NCBI RefSeq assembly: GCF_028463845.1
Contig: NZ_CP116805.1
Location: 2,170,001 to 2,234,000 of the forward strand
DNA: 64,000 bases
Origin: Gimibacter soli
GTDB taxonomy: Bacteria; Pseudomonadota; Alphaproteobacteria; Sphingomonadales; Kordiimonadaceae
Direction of reading: 5' to 3'
In this document: positions 8,939 through 16,217 of the stretch, in pieces
Position numbering within the stretch: position 1 is the stretch's first letter
Layout of the letters: each line of letters opens with the position of its first letter
The notes under the pieces: model-generated
Database searches by the model: none
Told to the model about the DNA's origin: nothing
The model's input: the letters and a program-made list of their open reading frames with translations, nothing else
Made by a program: the position numbers and the translations under genes

Positions 8939-9133
8939 CGCAAAATTCCCTAGTTTCAAGCTGATGTGCAGTGAAAATAAATAGGTAACGTTGGCCTTGT
9001 CCCGTAATTGTGCCCAGCGAAAATGAGAATTCTGACTCTTCAAGGACTGGGGGTTACCTCCAGCCCATGAAACAAATTCGGTCAGCGTCAGGAACCGCAG
9101 AGATGTGTGAGGCCACGAGAAGAGTCTGCCATG
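8939..9133. other. intergenic, no recognisable feature
   Basis: The 195 bases after the asparagine-synthetase-like gene hold no convincing ORF, RNA or terminator. Composition shifts here from AT-rich back toward the chromosome average, consistent with an island boundary or old junction. Confidence 0.4.
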
Positions 9134-9656
9134 CTAGCCTTCCGAGATTCGTCTTGGCGCCACACCGATCTCATTAAACGCCTCATGGATACCTGGCTTC
9201 TTTGGCAGATAAATCGGCGCAAACGCCGTACCATGCTCCACGATCGAGCACGTGTTTGAAATAAGGTCGGCCAGCTTGATCATCTGGCCGATGTGGGTGA
9301 CCTTACGCACCGTCCGGTTACCCCGTTACCGGGCTGGCGGATATCCGTCACTTCGCGCGCCAGCCGCAACAAAGACAGCCCAAAGGCGCTCAAGGCGCCA
9401 CTTCGCTGGCAATTGAGTATCTCCAAGTACATCATGCAGGATGGCTGCCGTCATAACGCCTGCGTACACCGCCTCGCAGTGCAAAAGCAGCCCCTGCGAC
9501 AGCGATCAGATGTGGGGTGTAAGGCAAACCGGCACATTTGTGCAGATGCCCTTTGGCGCTGAGCCCCCATGTGCGAAATAGATGGCACTTGTCCATGTAG
9601 GCGAACTCGCAGCCTAATTCGGCAATTCGAAAGGGCGAACCAACGGCGTCAGCCAT
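9134..9656 (-). pseudogene. HD-domain (SpoT-like) phosphohydrolase, frameshifted remnant
   Basis: Three reverse-strand frames must be joined to read one HD protein. An N-terminal piece, starting at ATG 9656, ends in CAGLPYTPHLIAVAG. A second frame gives the metal-site block AAILHDVLGDT (codons around 9416-9448). A third gives AREVTDIRQPGNG, and a final frame gives NRTVRKVTHIGQMIKLADL, then SNTCSIVEHGTAFAP, ending at a TAG at 9136-9134. These are the ordered motifs of the small SpoT/MESH1-like HD hydrolases that cleave (p)ppGpp or related nucleotides. At least two frameshifts and an in-frame TAA in the third-to-fourth junction make it non-functional. No ORF finder would show it as one gene. 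Confidence 0.72.
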
Positions 9657-9711
9657 AGACACCCCCTTCAGCAGTCGATACGATCCTGTAGTGCAAGGAG
9701 GGGGATTTTGC

Positions 9712-10449
9712 ATGAAGATTTCGCCGACAATCAGGGTCGAGCACGCCCTTGTCTGGGTGGTGATAATCACCGTTACAAGCCTGCTGACGGGAGCCCTCGT
9801 TGCGAGGGGCACAATCCCCCTGCCAGACATAGACATGACGAACGCGATCGGGATTGGTCAGCTGCTGGCCACCATCTTCGTCGGCATTGTCGCAGCCTTC
9901 CTGCCTGCCCACATTGATGCACGTGCCCGCCAACGCAGGGCAGACGAAAAGCGAGCGCGCGCCCGGCGCATCTTCGCTGATAGGATAAGCCGGAAGTTCA
10001 GCGCGCTCCTCGACCACAATCCTTTTTATGTGGACGGCGAGGGTGGCTGTTGGCTGCGCCTTCTCGAGTCCCGCGAGACTTTCAAAGCCATAGAAAAAAT
10101 CGATAGCTGGCTGAATCGCCGATACAAACCCATAATTGATATCATTGAAGTGGACGATCCCATGTTCAATCGAGAAACCTGCGACAAGGCGACTGGCGTG
10201 ATCAGGGCGCTGAAAGACTGGCTCGTTCAACATGGATGTGACGAGGAACTGTCGCCACTCCTGGTAGGTTCAAACCTCTCAATCGAAAAGGATGACTATG
10301 ATGCCTATTTTGAGCGATACATCGCCTGCACATCCACCCTCGGTTGGTTTCACGTCTACGCTCAGGGAATAGGGCCCGGCGAGCCCCTGCCGAGCTTCCT
10401 TGATTTTATTAAGGAGACAATCTCTCTTCCCATCACCCCCGCGCCTTGA
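9712..10449 (+). CDS. hypothetical membrane protein
   Basis: 245 residues. The ATG at 9712 follows a strong AAGGAGGGGG ribosome site by about seven bases and is preferred over an in-frame GTG at 9691. There are two hydrophobic segments: about 10-30 (LVWVVIITVTSLLTGALV) and about 45-66 (IGIGQLLATIFVGIVAAFL). A basic coiled stretch (RARQRRADEKRARARR) and a soluble C-terminal domain with many aromatic and acidic residues follow. I do not recognise the family. The layout (two N-terminal spans plus a cytosolic domain) is seen in some phage-defence or stress membrane proteins, but nothing specific supports that. Its neighbours on both sides are gene wreckage. Confidence 0.7.
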   Translation: MKISPTIRVEHALVWVVIITVTSLLTGALVARGTIPLPDIDMTNAIGIGQLLATIFVGIVAAFLPAHIDARARQRRADEKRARARRIFADRISRKFSALLDHNPFYVDGEGGCWLRLLESRETFKAIEKIDSWLNRRYKPIIDIIEVDDPMFNRETCDKATGVIRALKDWLVQHGCDEELSPLLVGSNLSIEKDDYDAYFERYIACTSTLGWFHVYAQGIGPGEPLPSFLDFIKETISLPITPAP

Positions 10450-10745
10450 GGCGCCTCCATCCTCGACCAGTCGTCGAGCTCACCTTGTTTCTTAGAGGCA
10501 TGGGCTCAGCCGCCGCGACCATCAGGTCGCCGAAATGTAGGGCGGCCTCACAGAGCGATTGGTGCGCCGCGTCGAAATATTGGGCATTCTTCTCGATACC
10601 GATGAACCGTCGCCCGAGGCGCAGGGGTGGCACCCTGCGGTCCCGGTTCAGATGAAGGCATCGCAGATCACGTCGGGGTGGTTCGCGTAATCGTGCACGA
10701 TGGCTTCCATCAGCCGCAGGGGCCTTCGGTCGGGTGATTGGTGCT
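10433..10745 (-). pseudogene. phage-type DNA (N6/N4) methyltransferase, C-terminal remnant
   Basis: Read on the reverse strand in several frames, the segment gives NHPTEGP, then LRLMEAIVHDYANHPDVICD-AFI, a TGA, TGTAG, and then in another frame LRLGRRFIGIEKNAQYFDAA. Intact site-specific methyltransferases end with HPTQKPLALMEAIV, CDPFMGSGTTGVAA, RLGRRFIGIE in this order. The FxGxG-like SAM loop is broken by the stop, and at least two frameshifts are present. It is probably what remains of a prophage or restriction-modification gene. Confidence 0.7.
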
Positions 10746-10800
10746 GATCTGCGAGAAGCTGTCGCTGTTGCTTGAAACGGAGGAGAGGCGACATAGGAAA

Positions 10801-10931
10801 TGTCATTATAGAAAATGACAAATACTAAGTCCGAATTTTCCAGTCCGGTCGAATTTAGTGACAATTTCTAAGTCCGGGGCAGTCTCTAAGCCGCTGTAAT
10901 TGCTATTTCTCAGTGACATTTTCTAAGTCCG
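10801..10931. repeat. cluster of ~18-bp direct repeats and an inverted repeat
   Basis: Three near-identical copies lie at 10816-10833 (TGACAAATACTAAGTCCG), 10859-10876 (TGACAATTTCTAAGTCCG) and 10914-10931 (TGACATTTTCTAAGTCCG), with a weaker partial copy near 10881-10893 (AGTCTCTAAGCCG). A 20-base imperfect palindrome beginning TGTCATT and ending AAATGACA sits at 10801-10820 and uses the same TGACA/TGTCA core. Multiple short terminal repeats of this sort are typical of IS21-family ends, so this may be the stub of a lost element. No istA/istB is present. Spacings are 43 and 55 bases, not CRISPR-like. Confidence 0.6.
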
Positions 10932-10944
10932 CTTACACCGGGAG

Positions 10945-11601
10945 TTACAAGCCTCTCCGCTCCTTCGCCAGCTGCATGGCAAGTCGCTCAACCTGTTGCG
11001 CAGCTGCGGCCTTAGAGGTGTCAAAGCGATGATCCCCGAACTCCTGATATTCAATCCCGATATGGTGCATTTCATTCGTTCCGAGATACTTCGACACTGT
11101 ACGAAGATGCGGAACGAGGTGGCCTGCCCCGTCGTTCATCTCGCCGGGGCCGAACCCGAATTCTCCCGAAGCGGTTAGAACGACAAGTGTCTTGCCGCTG
11201 AAAATCGGTTCTAGTGGCCGGTCGCCCCTTGCTAGATCGAATGTGAAGGTCTTGCCGACACGAACCACTTGATCGACCCACGCTTTCAGCGCCGCCGGCA
11301 TCCCGTAATTATACATCGGCGTCGAAATCAAAATTATATTCGCTCTTTCAAGCTCTTCGATAAACGTATCGGAGGTCTTCAATAGCGAGATTTGTTCGGG
11401 CGATAGCTGTTCCTGCGGCGTGAAGGCAGCCGCAATCCAGCCTTCCGAAATCGCTTCGGGCGGATGGCTGCCCACGTCACGCTGGATAATATCCATATCT
11501 GCCCCGGTCTCGGCCCAGCTTTTCAGAAACAGATCGCTCATCTGTCGGGTCAAAGACCTTGCCTGACGGGCACTTGCGTCAATTCTGAGAATGTTGGTCA
11601 T
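10945..11601 (-). CDS. azoR: FMN-dependent NADH-azoreductase
   Basis: A 218-residue flavodoxin-fold quinone/azo reductase that uses NADH and FMN in the cytosol. Family features are the N-terminal ILRIDASARQARSLTRQ phosphate-binding region and the flavin motif PMYNYGMP (95-102), followed by LKAWVDQVVRVGKTF. The start at 11601 has an AGGAG site eight bases upstream; a longer frame to 11736 adds non-homologous residues. It is divergent from a LysR regulator with a 169-base shared control region, the usual arrangement for quinone- or electrophile-inducible reductases. Confidence 0.92.
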   Translation of the reverse strand: MTNILRIDASARQARSLTRQMSDLFLKSWAETGADMDIIQRDVGSHPPEAISEGWIAAAFTPQEQLSPEQISLLKTSDTFIEELERANIILISTPMYNYGMPAALKAWVDQVVRVGKTFTFDLARGDRPLEPIFSGKTLVVLTASGEFGFGPGEMNDGAGHLVPHLRTVSKYLGTNEMHHIGIEYQEFGDHRFDTSKAAAAQQVERLAMQLAKERRGL

Positions 11602-11770
11602 GGTGGCGGGCTCCTGTTCAATCCAATGCGATTTCATGAGCCTGCAGCCGACAAGGATGAAGAAAGCTACATTGACTGGGCTCGTCTGCCCCAATAAATC
11701 CGCATTTTCTTGACGCGACAAACGCAACATTGTCACTTATGAATGAGTAATAGTCATCTGTGAGAATATT

Positions 11771-12664
11771 ATGCCGATGCCTTCACTGGCTGCGATCAGG
11801 GCGTTCGACACTGCTGCAAGGCTCGGCAGCTTCAAGGCTGCTGCAGACAACCTGAATGTGTCAGCTACAGCGATTTCCCATCACATTCGTGGACTGGAGG
11901 CGCAGATTGGTGTTGCCCTGTTTGTGCGTGGCACCAGAAAGGTTTCCCTGACGGACGCCGGCCGGCAATTGGCGGAGGCGACGTCAGCGTCATTCTCGCG
12001 GATTGAGGCCGCTCTCGAAGCGCTTCGCACCTCAGAGCACACCCTGACAGTGTCCACAACGCCAGCGTTTGCAGCGCTTTGGTTGGCGCCGCGCCTGACA
12101 TCCTTCGAAGCGCGCCACCAGGATATCCGTATACGTCTGGTTTCCTCCGCTGACGTGACCGACTTGCGCAAGGATCAAACCGTCGATCTCGCCATTCGCT
12201 ATGATGCTGAGGATCGTGAACCACAGGACGCAATGCTCGTTGCGATGGAACGTTTTTGTGCGTTTGGCTCCAGAGATTATGTCGAACGACTGGTCGACCT
12301 CCCCGACACCCAATTCATCAGCACAAGATGGATTTCGAAAACACTGAGGCCTGTCACGTGGCAAAACTGGTGTGAAGCCGCTGGCGAGAAGCCCGTTGCA
12401 AGCGCCAGCGTCCGCGAATTTCATCAAGAATATGAAGTGCTTCAGGCGGGGCTGTCGGGGCAAGGATTGATTCTGCTCAGTGATGTCCTTGCGCAGGATA
12501 TGGTCGCGCGGGGATGGCTCGTGCCATATCGTCCCGACGTGTGCCTCAGCGGGTTTGCTTACCGTGCTGTTGTAAATCCTCACCGGCGAGAGGCTAAGAA
12601 GGTGCAGCGCTTTTTGTCGTGGCTGCAGGACGAGGCAAGGCCTCAGTCGAGGGCGCCACAATAA
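11771..12664 (+). CDS. LysR-family transcriptional regulator
   Basis: 297 residues. The winged helix-turn-helix is at about 5-62 (AADNLNVSATAISHHIRGLE, then GVALFVRGTRKVSLTDAG), a GcvA-like form, and the effector domain fills the rest with the LysR substrate-binding fold. It is divergent from azoR and probably controls it from the 11602-11770 intergenic region. Candidate operator sequence near 11736-11760 (TTATGAATGAGTAATAG) is only suggestive. No clear Shine-Dalgarno precedes the ATG. Confidence 0.88.
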   Translation: MPMPSLAAIRAFDTAARLGSFKAAADNLNVSATAISHHIRGLEAQIGVALFVRGTRKVSLTDAGRQLAEATSASFSRIEAALEALRTSEHTLTVSTTPAFAALWLAPRLTSFEARHQDIRIRLVSSADVTDLRKDQTVDLAIRYDAEDREPQDAMLVAMERFCAFGSRDYVERLVDLPDTQFISTRWISKTLRPVTWQNWCEAAGEKPVASASVREFHQEYEVLQAGLSGQGLILLSDVLAQDMVARGWLVPYRPDVCLSGFAYRAVVNPHRREAKKVQRFLSWLQDEARPQSRAPQ

Positions 12665-12791
12665 GCTCTGTTGCCGGTTGTGAGGGGCGATCTGTCGAAA
12701 CACATTGACAGGCCGGTTCATGTCTGCGATCTAACATGTACTGATCGGTAAATGTGTGGCGGAATCCATAAAAGCCAGAGAAGGACGTGCC

Positions 12792-13274
12792 GTGACCTAT
12801 CTGCTTGATGCCGTGATCCTTTTTGCGCTGGTCGCGAGTGGCATCATGGCTGGCGTCTATTATGCCTTTTCGGTGTTTGTGATGCGGGCGCTGGATGCGC
12901 TCGAGGCGCCGGCGGGCATGCTCGCCATGCAGTCGATCAACCGTGTGATACTGAAAACGTCGTTCCTGCCGCTCTTTTTCACCAGCAGCGTGGCCGCTGC
13001 GGGGCTTGCTGTTGTCGCCGCGCTCGACCTTTCGGCGCCGGGCGCCGTCGCCCTCCTCTTGGCCAGCATCATCTATTTCGCTGGCATGTTTCTGGTCACG
13101 GTCGTCGGCAATGTGCCGCTCAACAATGCATTGGAGGCAACGCCGGGAGCTTCACCGGAAGCAGAGCAAACATGGCGGCACTATAGGCAGCGCTGGACGG
13201 CATGGAACCATGTTCGCACGCTTTCTTGCATCATCGCCCTCGCCCTTTATGCTCTCGCCTTTGCCGCAAGGTAG
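12792..13274 (+). CDS. DUF1772-family membrane protein
   Basis: 160 residues with four hydrophobic helices and the family hallmarks VYYAFSVFVM near the N-terminus, GNVPLNNAL in the loop, and W-RHYRQRWTAWNHVRT before the last helix. DUF1772 includes fungal anthrone oxygenase relatives, but bacterial members have no proven activity. GTG 12792 (MTYLLDAV) is preferred because GAAGGA lies seven bases upstream; a longer form from GTG 12756 is possible. It is followed 38 bases later by the serine hydrolase gene on the same strand, probably co-transcribed. Confidence 0.8.
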   Translation: MTYLLDAVILFALVASGIMAGVYYAFSVFVMRALDALEAPAGMLAMQSINRVILKTSFLPLFFTSSVAAAGLAVVAALDLSAPGAVALLLASIIYFAGMFLVTVVGNVPLNNALEATPGASPEAEQTWRHYRQRWTAWNHVRTLSCIIALALYALAFAAR

Positions 13275-13312
13275 CGACCTCCCCTCCCCGGAAATGAAGG
13301 AACAATAACCTC

Positions 13313-14569
13313 ATGAAAAGATTTCTCCTCGGCAGCGTGAAGACCCTCGCAGCGCTCGCCCTATGGTGCGTTGCCGTTTTCTTTGCCTTCAGCGAAGGCT
13401 GGTTGCGCTCGCCGGTCACGGGGTCACCCGAACCCTCGGCCTTTCTGGACGCCAGCAAGGGCATGGTGGCGGAGGCAAACCCGGGCAGTTTCGCCATGAT
13501 CCTGATCGAGGACGGGGAAATTGCCGGCAGCCAGTATGTGTCGCGCGGCGCCGAGGTTGGCCCGGAAAGCCGGTTTCAGGTAGCCTCCCTCAGCAAATGG
13601 GTCACCGCATGGGGTGTGATGAAGCTGGTGCAGGACGGGCGGATCGATCTTGATGCGCCGGTCTCGACCTACCTGACGCGCTGGCAACTGCCGGATGGCC
13701 CGTTCGATGAGAATGGTGTGACCGTTCGTCGCCTTCTCAGCCACACTGCAGGCCTTGGTGATGGCCTTGGTTATCAGGGCTTTGGTGACGGTGAGGCGGT
13801 GCAAACGCTCGAGGAATCGCTTACCCGTGCCGCCGATGCATCTCCGAATGCCGAAGGCTCGACAGCGGTCACGGCACCGCCCGGTGAGGCGTGGAAATAC
13901 TCCGGCGGCGGATACACACTCCTGCAGCTCGTGATCGAGGAAGTGACAGGCCAATCCTTTGCCGCCTATATGCAGCAAGCGGTTTTTGCGCCGCTTGGTA
14001 TGGTGGATACGAGCTTCGATCATGACGAGGCCTCGCGCGGTGCGCTTGCAGGGAATTATGCCCTCGATGGCAGTGCCGAGCCCTTCCGCCGCTACACCGC
14101 CATGGCGGCCGCGGCCCTTTTCACCAGCGCCGGGGATATGGCGCGCTTTGCTATGGCGCAGGCCCCGGGTGCCGTGAACCCGGTGCTGGATGACGCGCAC
14201 CGCACCAGCATGCGCCAGCCGCACGGCCGGTCGCTCGGCGCCGATATCTGGGGGCTTGGGGCCATGCTCTATGCACCGAATGGAAACGGCGACTTTATCG
14301 TCGGCCACGACGGTAACAATGAACCCGCCATCAACACCGCTGTGCGGCTTGACCCTGCCACCGGCGACGGCATCGTTGTCCTTGAAACCGGCGCGCCGAT
14401 CCTTGCGACCAGAGTTGCCGGCGAGTGGATATTCTGGAAGACCGGTAATATCGATTTCCTGCTGTTCAGCATGATGATCGGCACGATGCTCAACTGGATC
14501 ATGGCAGGCAGCGTCATCATCGTGATCATTGCCCTTGTCCGGGCATGGCGGGGGCGGCGCCGGGGCTGA
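13313..14569 (+). CDS. serine beta-lactamase-like hydrolase (class C fold), membrane-attached
   Basis: 418 residues. An N-terminal hydrophobic segment (about 8-27) exports the protein and a C-terminal hydrophobic helix (about 388-412) may anchor it. The catalytic triad pattern of the AmpC/PBP4*/esterase-VIII family is present: SLSK at 92-95 (nucleophile Ser92, base Lys95), YSG at 196-198, and HDG at 332-334 in place of KTG. This points to peptidase or esterase activity rather than resistance. It lies downstream of the DUF1772 gene and converges with the HxlR gene six bases away. Confidence 0.85.
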   Translation: MKRFLLGSVKTLAALALWCVAVFFAFSEGWLRSPVTGSPEPSAFLDASKGMVAEANPGSFAMILIEDGEIAGSQYVSRGAEVGPESRFQVASLSKWVTAWGVMKLVQDGRIDLDAPVSTYLTRWQLPDGPFDENGVTVRRLLSHTAGLGDGLGYQGFGDGEAVQTLEESLTRAADASPNAEGSTAVTAPPGEAWKYSGGGYTLLQLVIEEVTGQSFAAYMQQAVFAPLGMVDTSFDHDEASRGALAGNYALDGSAEPFRRYTAMAAAALFTSAGDMARFAMAQAPGAVNPVLDDAHRTSMRQPHGRSLGADIWGLGAMLYAPNGNGDFIVGHDGNNEPAINTAVRLDPATGDGIVVLETGAPILATRVAGEWIFWKTGNIDFLLFSMMIGTMLNWIMAGSVIIVIIALVRAWRGRRRG

Positions 14570-14575
14570 CGTGCC

Positions 14576-14920
14576 CTAGCCGCCGTTCATCGGATCATCG
14601 CGGCTTTCTGCCCAGGTCAGTAAGGCATCAAGGGCGGGGCAAAGCGCCTGCCCCCAGTCGGTCAGGCAATATTCGACCTTCGGCGGCACCTGGGGGTGGA
14701 CGATGCGGCGAACAACGCCGTCCGCCTCCAGTTGCCGCAACTGCTGTGTCAGCATTTTCTGCGATATGGCCGGTATCGCCCGCTCCAGATCCGAAAAACG
14801 CAAGATCTTTCCCCCGAAAAGATGGAACAGGATTACCAATTTCCATCGTCCTTCGAGGATCTTGAGGGTGTGCTCTACCCCTTCCGCGGCGGTGACCGGT
14901 GTATATTCAAACTTACTTAT
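14576..14920 (-). CDS. HxlR-family transcriptional regulator, start codon irregular
   Basis: The winged-helix core is clear: LKILEGRWKLVILFHLFGGK, then RAIPAISQKMLTQQLRQLE, then KVEYCLTDWG. The conserved N-terminal part (from about YTPVTAAEGVEHTLKIL) is encoded upstream of the first conventional start (TTG 14839). No ATG, GTG or TTG exists in frame between that TTG and an in-frame TAA at 14938-14936. The nearest upstream ATG (14956) is six codons before that TAA. Either translation starts at the ATA 14920, or the gene carries a nonsense mutation and is inactive. HxlR proteins usually sense electrophiles or redox stress and repress a divergent reductase, which fits the SnoaL/SDR pair opposite. 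Confidence 0.65.
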   Translation of the reverse strand: MSKFEYTPVTAAEGVEHTLKILEGRWKLVILFHLFGGKILRFSDLERAIPAISQKMLTQQLRQLEADGVVRRIVHPQVPPKVEYCLTDWGQALCPALDALLTWAESRDDPMNGG

Positions 14921-14940
14921 TGGTGGGTACCTTACTTATT
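14913..14940. promoter_or_regulatory. candidate HxlR operator (direct repeats)
   Basis: TTACTTATT occurs twice, at 14913-14921 and 14932-14940, with starts 19 bases apart, and TGTACTTG follows at 14945-14952. HxlR/YodB-type regulators bind TACTTA/TAAGTA-like sequences. The repeats sit across the proposed start of the regulator gene and upstream of the divergent operon, a sensible place for autorepression and control of the neighbour. Confidence 0.45.
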
Positions 14941-15042
14941 TGTGTGTACTTGTCATATGGAGAGTATAGGCATACCTCTGGTGTCGACTCAAGCAGCATG
15001 AATGATCCATCCCCCGGATCGCAGCAGGAAGAGGTACGCAAC

Positions 15043-15369
15043 ATGACACTGGACCTACCCAAGCCCGTATCCGCCTATTTTGAGGCAGACCGCAGCAACA
15101 AAAGCAAAGTTGGTGAATGCTTTACGGAACATGCCACCGTTATCGACGAAAGAATGACCTATACCGGTCGCCAAGCCATTCAGGACTGGAAGGACGCGTC
15201 GGACGGCAAATATAGCTATACCGTCGATCCCTTTGATATTGGGGAAGACGGCGACCGAGTCGTCGTAACCGCTCATCTTGTTGGCAACTTCCCCGGAAGC
15301 CCGGTCGATCTGCGCTACGCCTTCACGCTTGAAAAGGACAAGATTTCTTCCCTGGAGATACGGCCATGA
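15043..15369 (+). CDS. SnoaL-like / NTF2-fold protein
   Basis: 108 residues with an NTF2-like pattern: an N-terminal helix (VSAYFEADRSNKSKVGECFTEHATVIDE), the TYTGRQAIQDWKD segment and four C-terminal beta strands. Such proteins are small isomerases, hydrolases or carrier modules; the substrate is unknown. ATG 15043 has GGAAGAGG about eight bases upstream; earlier in-frame ATGs (14899, 14998) lack this. It overlaps the SDR gene by four bases (ATGA), so the two are translationally coupled. Confidence 0.82.
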   Translation: MTLDLPKPVSAYFEADRSNKSKVGECFTEHATVIDERMTYTGRQAIQDWKDASDGKYSYTVDPFDIGEDGDRVVVTAHLVGNFPGSPVDLRYAFTLEKDKISSLEIRP

Positions 15370-16148
15370 GCTTTGATCTTGGACTTGCCGGTCGCCGGGT
15401 TTTTGTAACGGGTGGCACCAAGGGCGTCGGTGCGGCTGTAGTTCAGTCGATGCTGGATGCCGGGGCGCAGGTCGTCACGACGGCGCGTTCAATCCCTGCA
15501 GAAGCGCCGGAAGGTGTGAGCTATATCGCCGCAGACCTGACAACGGCCGAAGGCTGCAAAGCCGCGACCGATGCAGCGGTCGAACGCCTTGGGGTCATCG
15601 ACATTGTCGTCAATGTTGTCGGTGGATCAGAAGCGCCCCCGGGCGGCTTCGCGGTTCTGAGCGATGAAATGTGGGAAACGGCGATCAATCTGAACCTCAT
15701 GACGGCAGTTCGGGTGGACCGCGCCCTCCTCCCTGCCATGCGGGAGCGCGGAACGGGCGTCACCATTCATGTAACTTCCATCCAGCATCAATTGCCGCTC
15801 CCTGAATCAACCACGGCCTATGCCGCAGCGAAAGCGGCCCTATCGACATATAGCAAGAGCCTTTCGAAGGAAGTGGCGCCCGATGGTGTGCGCGTCCTCA
15901 GGGTGTCGCCGGGTTGGGTTGAAACCGAAGCTGCCGTTCGCTTTGCCGAGAGATTGGCGGCAGATAGCGGCACCGACTATAAAGGCGCCCAGAAGATCAT
16001 CATGGATTCCCTCGGTGGGCTGCCGCTCGGGCGACCTGCAACCCCGCAGGAAGTGGCTGACCTCATCACGTTTCTGGCGTCCCCGAAGGCCGGGGCGATT
16101 ACCGGCTCGGAGCATGTTATCGATGGGGGAACGGTGCCGACTGCCTAG
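15366..16148 (+). CDS. short-chain dehydrogenase/reductase
   Basis: 260 residues, classical SDR. The nucleotide-binding motif TGGTKGVG is at 15-22, NVVGG near 83-87 replaces the usual NNAG, and the catalytic residues are S138, Y152 and K156 (YAAAK). The Rossmann pattern favours NAD(P)H-dependent oxidation or reduction of an alcohol or ketone; the substrate is not predictable. It is the second gene of a two-gene unit with the NTF2-like protein, facing the HxlR regulator. Confidence 0.9.
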   Translation: MSFDLGLAGRRVFVTGGTKGVGAAVVQSMLDAGAQVVTTARSIPAEAPEGVSYIAADLTTAEGCKAATDAAVERLGVIDIVVNVVGGSEAPPGGFAVLSDEMWETAINLNLMTAVRVDRALLPAMRERGTGVTIHVTSIQHQLPLPESTTAYAAAKAALSTYSKSLSKEVAPDGVRVLRVSPGWVETEAAVRFAERLAADSGTDYKGAQKIIMDSLGGLPLGRPATPQEVADLITFLASPKAGAITGSEHVIDGGTVPTA

Positions 16149-16217
16149 GGCAAGTGGCCCGACAGGCTTTGATCTGTCCCTGAATGTGGCCCATGTTCGT
16201 GCCCGGCGGCGCCGTGG

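Noticed and set aside
9293-9562. Forward ORF of 89 codons
   Set aside because: It lies antisense to the HD-hydrolase pseudogene and has no protein-like pattern.
10801-10931. CRISPR array
   Set aside because: Only three short, imperfect repeats at unequal spacing (43 and 55 bases) and no cas genes.
12705-12737. Sigma-70 promoter before the DUF1772 gene (TTGACA at 12705)
   Set aside because: The -35 is good, but no acceptable -10 lies at 16-18 bases spacing.
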